DNA from: an uncultured SAR86 cluster bacterium | Lineage (GTDB): Bacteria > Pseudomonadota > Gammaproteobacteria > Magnimaribacterales > D2472 | Length of the DNA: 32,586 bases | Direction of reading: 5' to 3' | Assembly: GCA_902559345.1 (NCBI GenBank) | Contig: CACEHH010000011.1 | Location: 1 to 32,586, forward strand | In this document: one piece after another, positions 7,926 through 15,686 of the stretch | How positions within the stretch are numbered: position 1 is the first letter of the stretch | How the letters are laid out: every line of letters begins with the position of its first letter | The notes under the pieces: generated by a model | Database searches by the model: none | What the model was told of the DNA's origin: nothing | Seen by the model: the letters and a program-made list of their open reading frames with translations, nothing else | Position numbers and translations under genes: made by a program

Positions 7926-10513
7926 TCACCATTGGAGAATGTTGCAGTCCATTTTGTTTTCTTTCCATCTTTTTCAGATGCAACATAATGAATGTCATCT
8001 GTTCGGTTATATCTAATAACATATGGATTTCCATCCTTGTCTCTTTCTGGAGCACTTAATAAATATAAATGCTTATCTTTATTAGGTAAAAATCTACAAG
8101 CATTTATAAATTGATCTTTTAAATCTTTTATTTCATCTACCATTGGGGCTCTAGTTTCTCTATTTTTAGGATATTGGCTAGCAGCTAAAAACAATCCTTT
8201 CATGCTGTCTCTAAGCAAATAATGATCTTCACATTTTATACATTTCAAATCAGGTAGTTCTATTGGCTCCATTGTTAATGGCTTAGGTTCTCCATTTCTT
8301 TGTAATGCTCTTGTTGCTCCACAATTATCATTTAAACATCCAAAATATTTTCCAAACCTCCCAGTTTTTAATTGCATATCAGATCCACATTTATGACACT
8401 CTAGAGTTGGGCCATCATATCCTTTTATTTTAAACTGACCGTCTTCAACAAGATGCCCATCACAATCAGGATTCTTTCCACAGACATGAAGTTTTCTATT
8501 CTCGTCTATAAGATAATTATCCATACTGGTACCACACTTTGGGCATCTTTTTTTAATCAAAAGATTTTCAGCTTCTTCACTATCATCGATACTAATTGCC
8601 TCATCTCCAGAGATTAAATTAAGTGTTTTTTTACATTTATCATCGCCTGTATTTTGATATCCTGAACAACCCAAGAAAACACCATTTGAAGAATTTCTAA
8701 TAACCATATTAGTTTTTCCACATGTGCAGGTAATATCTGTAGGAGTAGCTCGATTTCCTCTCATACCATTTTCATCAGATGCTAAAACTAAATCTTTTTG
8801 AAAGGCGCTATAAAATTCATCTAAAACATTTTTCCAATCAAGCTCACCCCTAGCTACTCTATCTAAATTATTTTCAAGATTAGCAGTAAACTCATAATCC
8901 ATGATGTCATCAAAACTTTCTATTAATCTTTCAGCAACTATATGGCCAATTTTTTTAACAAAGAATCTCCTATTCTGAATTTCGACATAACCCCTATCCT
9001 GAATTGTAGAAATAATATTTGCATACGTTGATGGTCTTCCAATGCCTTTCTTTTCTAATTCTTTTACAAGTGCTGCTTCAGAATATCTTGATGGTGGTTT
9101 TGTAAATTTCTTATCTAACCTAACCTCATCAAGGTTAAGGATTTCTCCTTCTTCTAAAGGCGGTAAAATATCATCATTATCTGATTTAATTGCTTGAGAG
9201 ACTTTTGTGTAACCATCAAAAATGATTTCTCTACCTTTTGCCGAGAAAATATATTCATCAACATTAATCTTAGCTGATGTTGATAAATATTCCGCATCTG
9301 GCATTTGACAAGCAATATATTGTTGCCAAATTAATTGATAAAGTCTTTTTTCTTCTTCAGTTTGATTCATAAGATCATCTGAAGTCATATAGGCATTTGT
9401 AGGCCTTATAGCTTCGTGTGCTTCTTGAGCATTATCAGTGCTTGAATAAATTCTAGGGGCATTAGTTAAGTACTTTTCACCAAATCTCTCACCAATAAAA
9501 TTTCTGGCATCTTGAATTGATTCTTTACTTAAACTTGGAGCATCAGTTCTCATGTATGTTATATGACCAGCCTCATAAAGCTTCTGTGCAACCCTCATTG
9601 TTCTTTTTACATTAAAACTTAATTTGGTGCTTGCAGCTTGTTGAAGTGTAGATGTTATAAATGGAGCCCTAGGCTTTGTTTTGACTGGTTTCTTTATTAT
9701 TTCATTTATTGATAAGTCTGTATTTTTAACAAGGTTTTCAATATTTCTTGCCTCTTCTTCCTTTAATAAAGGTTCAGACTTTTTTCTATTTAAATAAAAG
9801 GGAATATTTATTTCATTCTTGAGCAGATTCATAGAAACTTCCCAAAATTCTTCAGGTATAAATTCTTGTATCAATCTTTCTCTTTCATCTAAGACTCTTA
9901 AAGCTACGGATTGAACTCTACCTGCGGAAAGGCCTCTAGCAATTTTTTTCCATAGTAATGGAGATAGCTCAAAACCAATTACTTTGTCTAAAAATCTTCT
10001 GGCCCTATATGCTTTAACTAAATCTAAATCTATATCTTTTGGGTCATTAAAAGAATCAATGATTGACGATTTTGTTATTTGATTGAATCTTACCCTAGAG
10101 TATTGATATTTTTCGGGGCCAAGTGCCTCCTTAAGATGCCAGGCTATTGCTTCACCCTCACGGTCAAGATCAGTTGCAAGATATATATGCTCCACACCCT
10201 TAGCTGCTTTTTTCAATGACTTTATTACTTTTTCTTTTTCTGGGATTATTTGCCATTCTGCAGTCCAACCATTATCTGGATCTATACCCATCCTTCTTAT
10301 TAACCTATTTCTATCATTGATGGTCTTAAGTCTTAACTTTTCTTCAGCAGAAACATCTTTTGGTATCGATGCTCTTTTAGAATTAGGTGATGCTTTTTTA
10401 GGAAGATCTCTTATATGACCAACACTTGATTCAACAATATATTCAGATCCAAGATATTTTGAAATAGTTTTAGCCTTTGCTGGAGATTCAACTATTACTA
10501 ATGATTTTGACAT
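7901..10513 (-). CDS. topA: DNA topoisomerase I
   Basis: Type IA topoisomerase that relaxes negative supercoils. Of 870 residues, the N-terminal Toprim domain starts LVIVESPAKAKTI with catalytic E9 and carries the acidic triad D115/D117/E119 in ATDLDREGEAIAWH. The active-site tyrosine is Y320 in HITYMRTDAPSLS. The C-terminal part holds three complete four-cysteine zinc fingers (C596/C598/C616/C627, C657/C660/C678/C684, C706/C709/C726/C731) and a degenerate fourth (C758/C761 without a second pair), then a basic tail. The ATG is preceded by an AAGGAAG Shine-Dalgarno sequence about 9 nt upstream. It follows the 147-residue gene by 59 bp and overlaps the next gene by 25 bp. Confidence 0.98.
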   Translation of the reverse strand: MSKSLVIVESPAKAKTISKYLGSEYIVESSVGHIRDLPKKASPNSKRASIPKDVSAEEKLRLKTINDRNRLIRRMGIDPDNGWTAEWQIIPEKEKVIKSLKKAAKGVEHIYLATDLDREGEAIAWHLKEALGPEKYQYSRVRFNQITKSSIIDSFNDPKDIDLDLVKAYRARRFLDKVIGFELSPLLWKKIARGLSAGRVQSVALRVLDERERLIQEFIPEEFWEVSMNLLKNEINIPFYLNRKKSEPLLKEEEARNIENLVKNTDLSINEIIKKPVKTKPRAPFITSTLQQAASTKLSFNVKRTMRVAQKLYEAGHITYMRTDAPSLSKESIQDARNFIGERFGEKYLTNAPRIYSSTDNAQEAHEAIRPTNAYMTSDDLMNQTEEEKRLYQLIWQQYIACQMPDAEYLSTSAKINVDEYIFSAKGREIIFDGYTKVSQAIKSDNDDILPPLEEGEILNLDEVRLDKKFTKPPSRYSEAALVKELEKKGIGRPSTYANIISTIQDRGYVEIQNRRFFVKKIGHIVAERLIESFDDIMDYEFTANLENNLDRVARGELDWKNVLDEFYSAFQKDLVLASDENGMRGNRATPTDITCTCGKTNMVIRNSSNGVFLGCSGYQNTGDDKCKKTLNLISGDEAISIDDSEEAENLLIKKRCPKCGTSMDNYLIDENRKLHVCGKNPDCDGHLVEDGQFKIKGYDGPTLECHKCGSDMQLKTGRFGKYFGCLNDNCGATRALQRNGEPKPLTMEPIELPDLKCIKCEDHYLLRDSMKGLFLAASQYPKNRETRAPMVDEIKDLKDQFINACRFLPNKDKHLYLLSAPERDKDGNPYVIRYNRTDDIHYVASEKDGKKTKWTATFSNGEWVQNLKS

Positions 10514-10572
10514 ATTTTACGTACTTCCTTTTTTATGAATATCATTAAACTGGTCTGATATGCAAGATAAAT

Positions 10573-11016
10573 TTAAAAATAATTTATTTCATTTAGTTTC
10601 TTTAATATTATTTTTAAATCCTCAATGCCTTTTTTTTCATCCCATAAAAATGATATTGAGGAGTTTGTAAAAATAACTTCAAATAAACTATCAGAGGTAT
10701 CTTGTATGTGCTTATTTAAACCTTCGAAACTATCTGAATATTTTAATTTCACGGGAGAATACAAGATTAATTCTTCTTTGTCTCTAACAAAATGGGCATC
10801 TCGTAGATTAGTTTTATTTTTAATTTGGTAGCTGGTATCAGAAGAATGTTGATTTTTAAATTTATTCTCGCCATACAAAGTTGATGAAATTTTACATCCC
10901 AGCAATTTAGCATCCATTCTAACCTTAGATATTTTTTTGGAGGCTTTTGATGGAAGCGCTATTGAAATAGATCCAATTAAAAGCAAAAAAGCAGCAAAAA
11001 TAAATATGTACTCCAT
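10573..11016 (-). CDS. Membrane-anchored hypothetical protein downstream of pyrD
   Basis: A 147-residue protein I do not recognise. Residues 3-22 form one hydrophobic segment (IFIFAAFLLLIGSISIAL), followed at once by a positively charged stretch (SKASKKISKVRMDAK). By the positive-inside rule this suggests a short outside N-terminus and a cytoplasmic body of about 120 residues. The body is mixed alpha/beta by eye and has one Cys (C41). The ATG lies 1 bp after the pyrD stop, so it belongs to the nadK-galU-pyrD operon; topA follows 59 bp later. An A8 tract at 10630-10637 (as T8 on the plus strand) is in frame. Confidence 0.75.
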   Translation of the reverse strand: MEYIFIFAAFLLLIGSISIALPSKASKKISKVRMDAKLLGCKISSTLYGENKFKNQHSSDTSYQIKNKTNLRDAHFVRDKEELILYSPVKLKYSDSFEGLNKHIQDTSDSLFEVIFTNSSISFLWDEKKGIEDLKIILKKLNEINYF

Positions 11017-11017
11017 C

Positions 11018-12010
11018 TTAATTGCCTAGAATATCTTTTATTAAATCAGGTCCTTTAATAATAAAACCAGTATATATTTGTATTAGATCAGCGCCTGAAT
11101 CAATCTTTTTTTTGAAATCTTCTCTTGATAAAACCCCTCCAACTCCTATCAATGGCATATTCTGTGATTTAGATTTTATATAAGATAGCTTTTTAGTGGA
11201 TTCATCCATTAATTTTTCTCCAGATAGCCCTCCATCGATCACCTTAAACTCTTTACTTAATATATTTGATTTATCAATAGTGGTATTTGTTGCTATTATC
11301 CCTATGATTGAAGATGATTCTACTAGTTTTATTATTAAATCAATCGATTCATTTTTTTCATCAGGAGAAATTTTAAGAAAAATAGGTATATTAATTTTGA
11401 AATCTTCAACTGCTCTATCTACTTCATTAATTAGTTTAGCTAAATTAGCTTCGCTATGTAGATCTCTTAAATTTGGAGTATTTGGTGAAGAAATGTTTAT
11501 AGTGATGTAATCTGCGTATTTATTAACTTTTTCAAGACAAATAAGGTAATCATTAATCCTTTGATTGCCAGATGAATCCTTATTAGCGCCAATATTAACT
11601 CCTAGTATGCCTTTATATTTTCTTTTCTTTAGATTTTTTAATAAATGATCAACGCCTTTATTATTAAACCCGAGGCGATTAATAATTGAGTTTTCTTTAT
11701 AATTTCTAAAAACTCTTGGTTTTGTATTTCCATCTTGTGGAACGGGAGTGACTGTTCCAACTTCTAAGAATCCAAAACCTAACTCACCCAAGGCATCAAT
11801 ATAATCACCATTTTTATCAAGTCCTGCAGCTGTACCAAGACGATTTTTAAAAATCATTCCTGCAAATTCAATTTCATCAATATGATTATCATCAAAAGTG
11901 ATAAAGTATTTTAATAATCTTAATTTATAGAGAATCTTAAGGGACTTTAATGAAAAAGAATGTGCTAATTCTGGTGGTAATAACTTAAAAAGCTGAAGAA
12001 AATAATTCAA
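11018..12010 (-). CDS. pyrD: Dihydroorotate dehydrogenase, class 2 (quinone-linked)
   Basis: Oxidises dihydroorotate to orotate in pyrimidine synthesis, passing electrons through FMN to the quinone pool at the inner face of the inner membrane. It has 330 residues. The N-terminal amphipathic helices (about 1-35, LLPPELAHSFSLKSL) are the class-2 membrane/quinone part. The barrel carries GTAAGLDKNGD (59-69), the catalytic serine S175 in NISSPNTPNLRDLH, ATNTT, GGLSGEKL and IGVGGVLSREDF for FMN. It starts with TTG at 12010, overlapping the galU stop as TTGA; this start gives an N-terminus that lines up with other class-2 enzymes, while no ATG does. An in-frame A8 tract lies at 11106-11113. Confidence 0.96.
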   Translation of the reverse strand: MNYFLQLFKLLPPELAHSFSLKSLKILYKLRLLKYFITFDDNHIDEIEFAGMIFKNRLGTAAGLDKNGDYIDALGELGFGFLEVGTVTPVPQDGNTKPRVFRNYKENSIINRLGFNNKGVDHLLKNLKKRKYKGILGVNIGANKDSSGNQRINDYLICLEKVNKYADYITINISSPNTPNLRDLHSEANLAKLINEVDRAVEDFKINIPIFLKISPDEKNESIDLIIKLVESSSIIGIIATNTTIDKSNILSKEFKVIDGGLSGEKLMDESTKKLSYIKSKSQNMPLIGVGGVLSREDFKKKIDSGADLIQIYTGFIIKGPDLIKDILGN

Positions 12011-12867
12011 ATAATTTCCTTTATAATTTTTTCGATATCGTTGCTAATCGATTTATCTCTCAAAGCGAGTGCAATAGTAGCATGAACAAATCCTTGTTTG
12101 CTACCGCAATCAAATTTTTCTCCTGTATATACTGCTGCATATACCTCTTCGTGTTTTAAAAGTATTTTAATTGCATCAGTTAACTGAATTTCTCCTGATT
12201 TATCAAAACCAGTTGATTTTAAAAAATTAAATATTGAAGATTTAAAAATATATCTTCCACAGACTGCTATATCTGATGGAGCATCAACCTTATTGGGTTT
12301 CTCTACAATGTCTTCAATATTGATCACATTATTGTCAATACTACCCGGTTTTATTACACCATATTTATGTATGTTATCTTTATCAATTTTATTAACTGCA
12401 ATAACAGATGCATCAACTCTCTTGTAGAGGTCTAGCAATTGACTTAAACATGATTTTTCTGAAAAAAATAAATCATCTGGAAGTAATACTGCAAATGAAT
12501 CTCCATCAACAATATCTTCAGCTTGGAGAATTGCATGTCCAAGGCCATTCTGATCATTTTGGTTTACATAATGAAATTTAACATCTGTAAAAATTCCTGG
12601 GTTCAATCTTTCGACCATCTCATCTTTACCAGATGATCTCAACCTATCTTCAAAATCTTGGTTTTTATCAAAATGTTTTTTTATTGAATATTTTTCTGGG
12701 CTTGTGATAAAAATAATTTCATTAATGCCAATATTTATAGCCTCTTCAACAGCATATTGAACAAGCGGTTTATCTATTATTGGAAGCATTTCTTTTGGAG
12801 TAGCCTTTGAAGCTGGCAAGAATCTTGTTCCAAATCCGGCTACTGGTAAAACTGCTTTTTTAATCAT
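12007..12867 (-). CDS. galU: UTP-glucose-1-phosphate uridylyltransferase
   Basis: Makes UDP-glucose from UTP and glucose-1-phosphate, a precursor for surface polysaccharides and osmoprotectant or glycolipid synthesis; cytosolic. The 286 residues match bacterial GalU. The nucleotidyltransferase signature VLPVAGFGTRFLPASKATPKEMLPI fills residues 6-30; conserved QNGLGHAILQAED (about 106-118), LLPDDLFF (about 128-135), VEKPNKVDAPSDIAVCGRYIF and GSKQGFVHATI follow. It begins 3 bp after the rhomboid gene and overlaps the pyrD TTG start by 4 bp, in a tight operon. GalU rather than RfbA or GlmU is supported by length and motif spacing. Confidence 0.96.
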   Translation of the reverse strand: MIKKAVLPVAGFGTRFLPASKATPKEMLPIIDKPLVQYAVEEAINIGINEIIFITSPEKYSIKKHFDKNQDFEDRLRSSGKDEMVERLNPGIFTDVKFHYVNQNDQNGLGHAILQAEDIVDGDSFAVLLPDDLFFSEKSCLSQLLDLYKRVDASVIAVNKIDKDNIHKYGVIKPGSIDNNVINIEDIVEKPNKVDAPSDIAVCGRYIFKSSIFNFLKSTGFDKSGEIQLTDAIKILLKHEEVYAAVYTGEKFDCGSKQGFVHATIALALRDKSISNDIEKIIKEII

Positions 12868-12870
12868 GCT

Positions 12871-13497
12871 TTAAGATATTTTTTTATAATATTTATACAT
12901 CATACCAAACATCATTCCTGAGACTAAGCCACCTAAATGTGCAAAATTTGCAACTTTGCCAAAGCCAAACATATCTAACACTTCAAAAAAACCCAATAAT
13001 AGCCATACAATCATAAAAATATATAATGCGGGAGGAAGCCCATACCTATCATTTTCAGATTCCATTTCAAGAATCATACAATATCCTAATAACCCGTATA
13101 TAACTCCTGATAGTCCTCCAAAATAGCTTGAGTTTGTCCAATAATATTGTAAGAAATTGCTACAAATTGATGAAATTAATACAAGAAAGACAAAAGCAGA
13201 CTTACTATCTATTCTCTCAATCTTTTCACCAAGAACATATATCCAAAGACAGTTGAAGGCTAAGTGAGCAAAAGAAAAATGAATCAAAATAGGACTTATT
13301 AGCCTCCACCACTGATTATCTATAAAAAATGTTTGATTAAATGATGCCATCGAAATAATGTATCCACTATTAGAAACATTAATTTCTGTGAAGGTTAAAT
13401 GCTTAATAACATTAGAAATAGAGCCAAGATTAGAAATTACAGCTATGACAACTGCTAATAATATTAATGGTATGTATAAATTTTTGGTTAGTTTCAA
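12871..13497 (-). CDS. Rhomboid-family intramembrane serine protease
   Basis: Six-transmembrane protease that cuts membrane proteins within the inner membrane. The 208 residues contain the loop-1 WR motif (W64-R65), the HFSFAHLAFN motif (H73, H78, N82), the catalytic serine S130 in GGLSGVIYG and the catalytic histidine H187 in FAHLGGLVSG. All catalytic positions are present, so it is probably active. Hydrophobic segments are at about 8-25, 70-90, 100-118, 126-145, 156-175 and 183-202. No extra cytosolic domain is present, unlike GlpG. It sits 1 bp after nadK and 3 bp before galU. The substrate cannot be inferred. Confidence 0.92.
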   Translation of the reverse strand: MKLTKNLYIPLILLAVVIAVISNLGSISNVIKHLTFTEINVSNSGYIISMASFNQTFFIDNQWWRLISPILIHFSFAHLAFNCLWIYVLGEKIERIDSKSAFVFLVLISSICSNFLQYYWTNSSYFGGLSGVIYGLLGYCMILEMESENDRYGLPPALYIFMIVWLLLGFFEVLDMFGFGKVANFAHLGGLVSGMMFGMMYKYYKKIS

Positions 13498-13498
13498 C

Positions 13499-14359
13499 TT
13501 AATTCTTTGAAAGATTTAAACTCCATCCCAACTTCTCTCTACAAGCTTCAAAAAAGTCATTATCTTCAGGATGAACTAATTTAAGAGTTTTTTCCATTTT
13601 TAAGATAGATATCTTTACGCCATATGGAATATCTATATCATCTTGCCCATCAACACATATTTTTGCATGATCATTCGGACCATCAAATATCTCCATTTCA
13701 ATATCTGCATCTGATGAAATTATAAAAGGTCTTGAAGAGATGCTTTGGGGTAACATCGGCAGTATTGTCCATACATCAAGGCTGGGATGAATTATTGGTC
13801 CTCCAGCTGATAAAGCATAGGCTGTGGAGCCTGTTGGAGTTGCTATAATCAACCCATCTGATCTTTGTTCATAAACAACTTTATTATTTACATATAATCT
13901 ATATCGCATTAACTGCGCATATGCGCCAGAATGAATAACCACTTCGTTTAATCCATATAAGTGATTTTCATTAAATTTAGCTGAAACTAGGTTTCTCTCC
14001 TCAATCTTAAAATTTCCTTGTAGTATTTCAATTATAGTTTTGTCAAAATTATCTACTTTAATATCAGTCAAAAAACCAACATTTCCCATATTTACTCCTA
14101 AGATTGGAATTTCATATTCAAGGTATTGTCTTGCAGAGTTTAATAATGTCCCATCACCACCAAATACGATTATGATATCAACCTCTTTTACGAATTGTTC
14201 ATGTGTAACTACTGAAACTAATTTATGCTTATACGATGAGGACTCATCAATAAATATATTTACATCGCAGTTTGATAAGGAGATAACCATATTATTAAGA
14301 GCTTCATCTTGGAAGCCTTGGCTATTTTTTTTAACAAAAATTCCTATATTTTTAAACAT
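13499..14359 (-). CDS. nadK: NAD kinase
   Basis: Phosphorylates NAD to NADP. It has 286 residues. The GGDGT motif is at 67-71 (D69 catalytic) within VFGGDGTLLNSARQYL; GVNMGNVGFLTDI follows, then NEVVIHSG (about 138-145) and DGLIIATPTGSTAYALSAGGPI, the second nucleotide-binding signature. It is the first gene of the minus-strand run continuing through rhomboid, galU, pyrD, a membrane protein and probably topA. The ATG at 14357-14359 has no Shine-Dalgarno sequence and lies 7 nt after a TATAAT. Confidence 0.97.
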   Translation of the reverse strand: MFKNIGIFVKKNSQGFQDEALNNMVISLSNCDVNIFIDESSSYKHKLVSVVTHEQFVKEVDIIIVFGGDGTLLNSARQYLEYEIPILGVNMGNVGFLTDIKVDNFDKTIIEILQGNFKIEERNLVSAKFNENHLYGLNEVVIHSGAYAQLMRYRLYVNNKVVYEQRSDGLIIATPTGSTAYALSAGGPIIHPSLDVWTILPMLPQSISSRPFIISSDADIEMEIFDGPNDHAKICVDGQDDIDIPYGVKISILKMEKTLKLVHPEDNDFFEACREKLGWSLNLSKN

Positions 14360-14366
14360 GATACAA

Positions 14367-14372
14367 ATTATA
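14367..14372 (-). promoter_or_regulatory. Candidate -10 element of nadK, close to the start codon
   Basis: On the minus strand TATAAT is followed by 7 nt (TTGTATC) and the nadK ATG, the same distance as at aroC. A leaderless or nearly leaderless transcript is implied. No clear -35 is seen at the expected distance. Confidence 0.42.
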
Positions 14373-14427
14373 CTCTTATTAAAAATTTAGTATTAACAAG
14401 CTTTTTGATTTTTTTAAATTCACAATG

Positions 14428-14463
14428 CTCGAAAAAAATTAATAAGTGCATATAATATTCGAG
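14428..14463. promoter_or_regulatory. Inverted repeat around a candidate promoter of the first acyl-CoA dehydrogenase pair
   Basis: Perfect 6-bp arms CTCGAA (14428-14433) and TTCGAG (14458-14463) are 24 bp apart and flank a TATAAT (14451-14456). A second TATAAT (14467-14472) follows, 14 bp before the ATG at 14487. The arms could be operator half-sites, but they are short and widely spaced. This is the only structure I see in the 127-bp nadK/dehydrogenase gap. Confidence 0.3.
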
Positions 14464-14486
14464 AAATATAATAAAACTAGTTAAAT

Positions 14487-15680
14487 ATGAGTAATTTAGA
14501 TACATTTAGAAAAGAAACAAAAAAATGGCTTGATGAGAACTGCCCTCCTTCTATGAGAAGCGGAGCTGATCCAGATATACCAATTGATGAGGTCTGGGGC
14601 GGTAGAAATGCAGAATATAAAAACCCTGAATCAAAGCTATGGTTAGATAGGATGGGTGAAAAAGGATGGACTATGCCGACGGTTCCTGTTGAATATGGCG
14701 GGGGTGGGCTAACGAAAGATGAAGTAAAAATTCTAAATGAAGAAATGTTTTTCATCGGAGCAAAAGCTCCTCTATTAAGTTTTGGTATATGGATGCTTGC
14801 TCCAGTTCTATTAGAGTATGGAACTGAAGAACAAAAAAAAGAACATCTACCAAAAATAATAAAAGGTGAGATTAGATGGTGTCAGGGTTATTCTGAACCC
14901 GGCTCTGGTTCAGATCTTGCCAGTTTGGCTACAAAAGCAGAAGATACTGGTGAAACATTTCTTGTAAATGGTCAAAAAGTTTGGACATCCTATGCAGATA
15001 AGGCTGATTGGATTTTTGCTCTTGTTAGAACTGGTGCTAAAGAGCCAAAACATAATGGAATAAGTTTCTTATTAATTGATATGGAAACTAAAGGTGTGAG
15101 CACTAAACCTATAACTCTAATTTCTGGTAAATCGCCTTTTTGTGAAACTTTCTTTGATGATGTTAAAGTTCCTAAAGAAAATTTAATTGGTGACTTAAAT
15201 GCGGGTTGGACTATTGCAAAAAAACTACTTCAACATGAAAGAGCATTTATATCTAATTTCGGTCTTGCAGCTGGCATGGGAAGTAGCAGAGATATAGTCA
15301 CTATTGCAAAAAAACATCTAGGAGAGGAAAACGGTAAAATTAAAAATAGTTTTTATAGATCAGAAATTTCTTCTCATAAAATTAAAGAACATGCCTTTGG
15401 ATTAACTTTAAAAAGAGCTGGAGATGAAGGCGGTAAAGCAAGTGCTACTGCATCTATGTTTAAGCTTTATGGAACCGAACACAATAAGAAAAGGCATGAA
15501 TTAATGGTAGCAGCTTCTGGTGTAAATGGAGTTGCTTGGGATGGTGATGAATTTGATGATGGTGATAAAAATTTAACTAGAGCTTGGTTGAGAACAAAAG
15601 GAAATTCGATAGAAGGAGGAACTTCAGAAGTTCAGTTAAACGTAATATCAAAAAGAGTTCTTGGTCTTCCAACACAATAA
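14487..15680 (+). CDS. Acyl-CoA dehydrogenase, large (alpha-type) subunit of a tandem pair
   Basis: FAD-dependent alpha-beta dehydrogenation of an acyl-CoA. The 397 residues span the N-terminal helical, middle beta (QGYSEPGSGSDLASLATKAE, about 133-152; VNGQKVWTSYADKADW) and C-terminal helical domains. The end reads EGGTSEVQLNVISKRVLGLP, so the position of the medium-chain enzyme's catalytic Glu is Gly; a Glu in QHERAFIS (E251) lines up by eye with the helix-G base of isovaleryl-CoA dehydrogenase. The next gene begins 6 bp later and encodes a smaller homologue, as in mycobacterial alpha2beta2 dehydrogenases such as FadE28-FadE29. An in-frame A8 tract is at 14833-14840. The substrate is unknown. 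Confidence 0.9.
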   Translation: MSNLDTFRKETKKWLDENCPPSMRSGADPDIPIDEVWGGRNAEYKNPESKLWLDRMGEKGWTMPTVPVEYGGGGLTKDEVKILNEEMFFIGAKAPLLSFGIWMLAPVLLEYGTEEQKKEHLPKIIKGEIRWCQGYSEPGSGSDLASLATKAEDTGETFLVNGQKVWTSYADKADWIFALVRTGAKEPKHNGISFLLIDMETKGVSTKPITLISGKSPFCETFFDDVKVPKENLIGDLNAGWTIAKKLLQHERAFISNFGLAAGMGSSRDIVTIAKKHLGEENGKIKNSFYRSEISSHKIKEHAFGLTLKRAGDEGGKASATASMFKLYGTEHNKKRHELMVAASGVNGVAWDGDEFDDGDKNLTRAWLRTKGNSIEGGTSEVQLNVISKRVLGLPTQ

Positions 15681-15686
15681 AAGATT

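Noticed and set aside
11196-11510. 104-codon plus-strand frame opposite pyrD
   Set aside because: pyrD is unambiguous here with its catalytic serine and FMN motifs; the opposite frame has no Shine-Dalgarno sequence or recognisable product.
14040-14390. 116-codon plus-strand frame opposite nadK
   Set aside because: It overlaps the GGDGT region and N-terminus of nadK and would run through the promoter gap.
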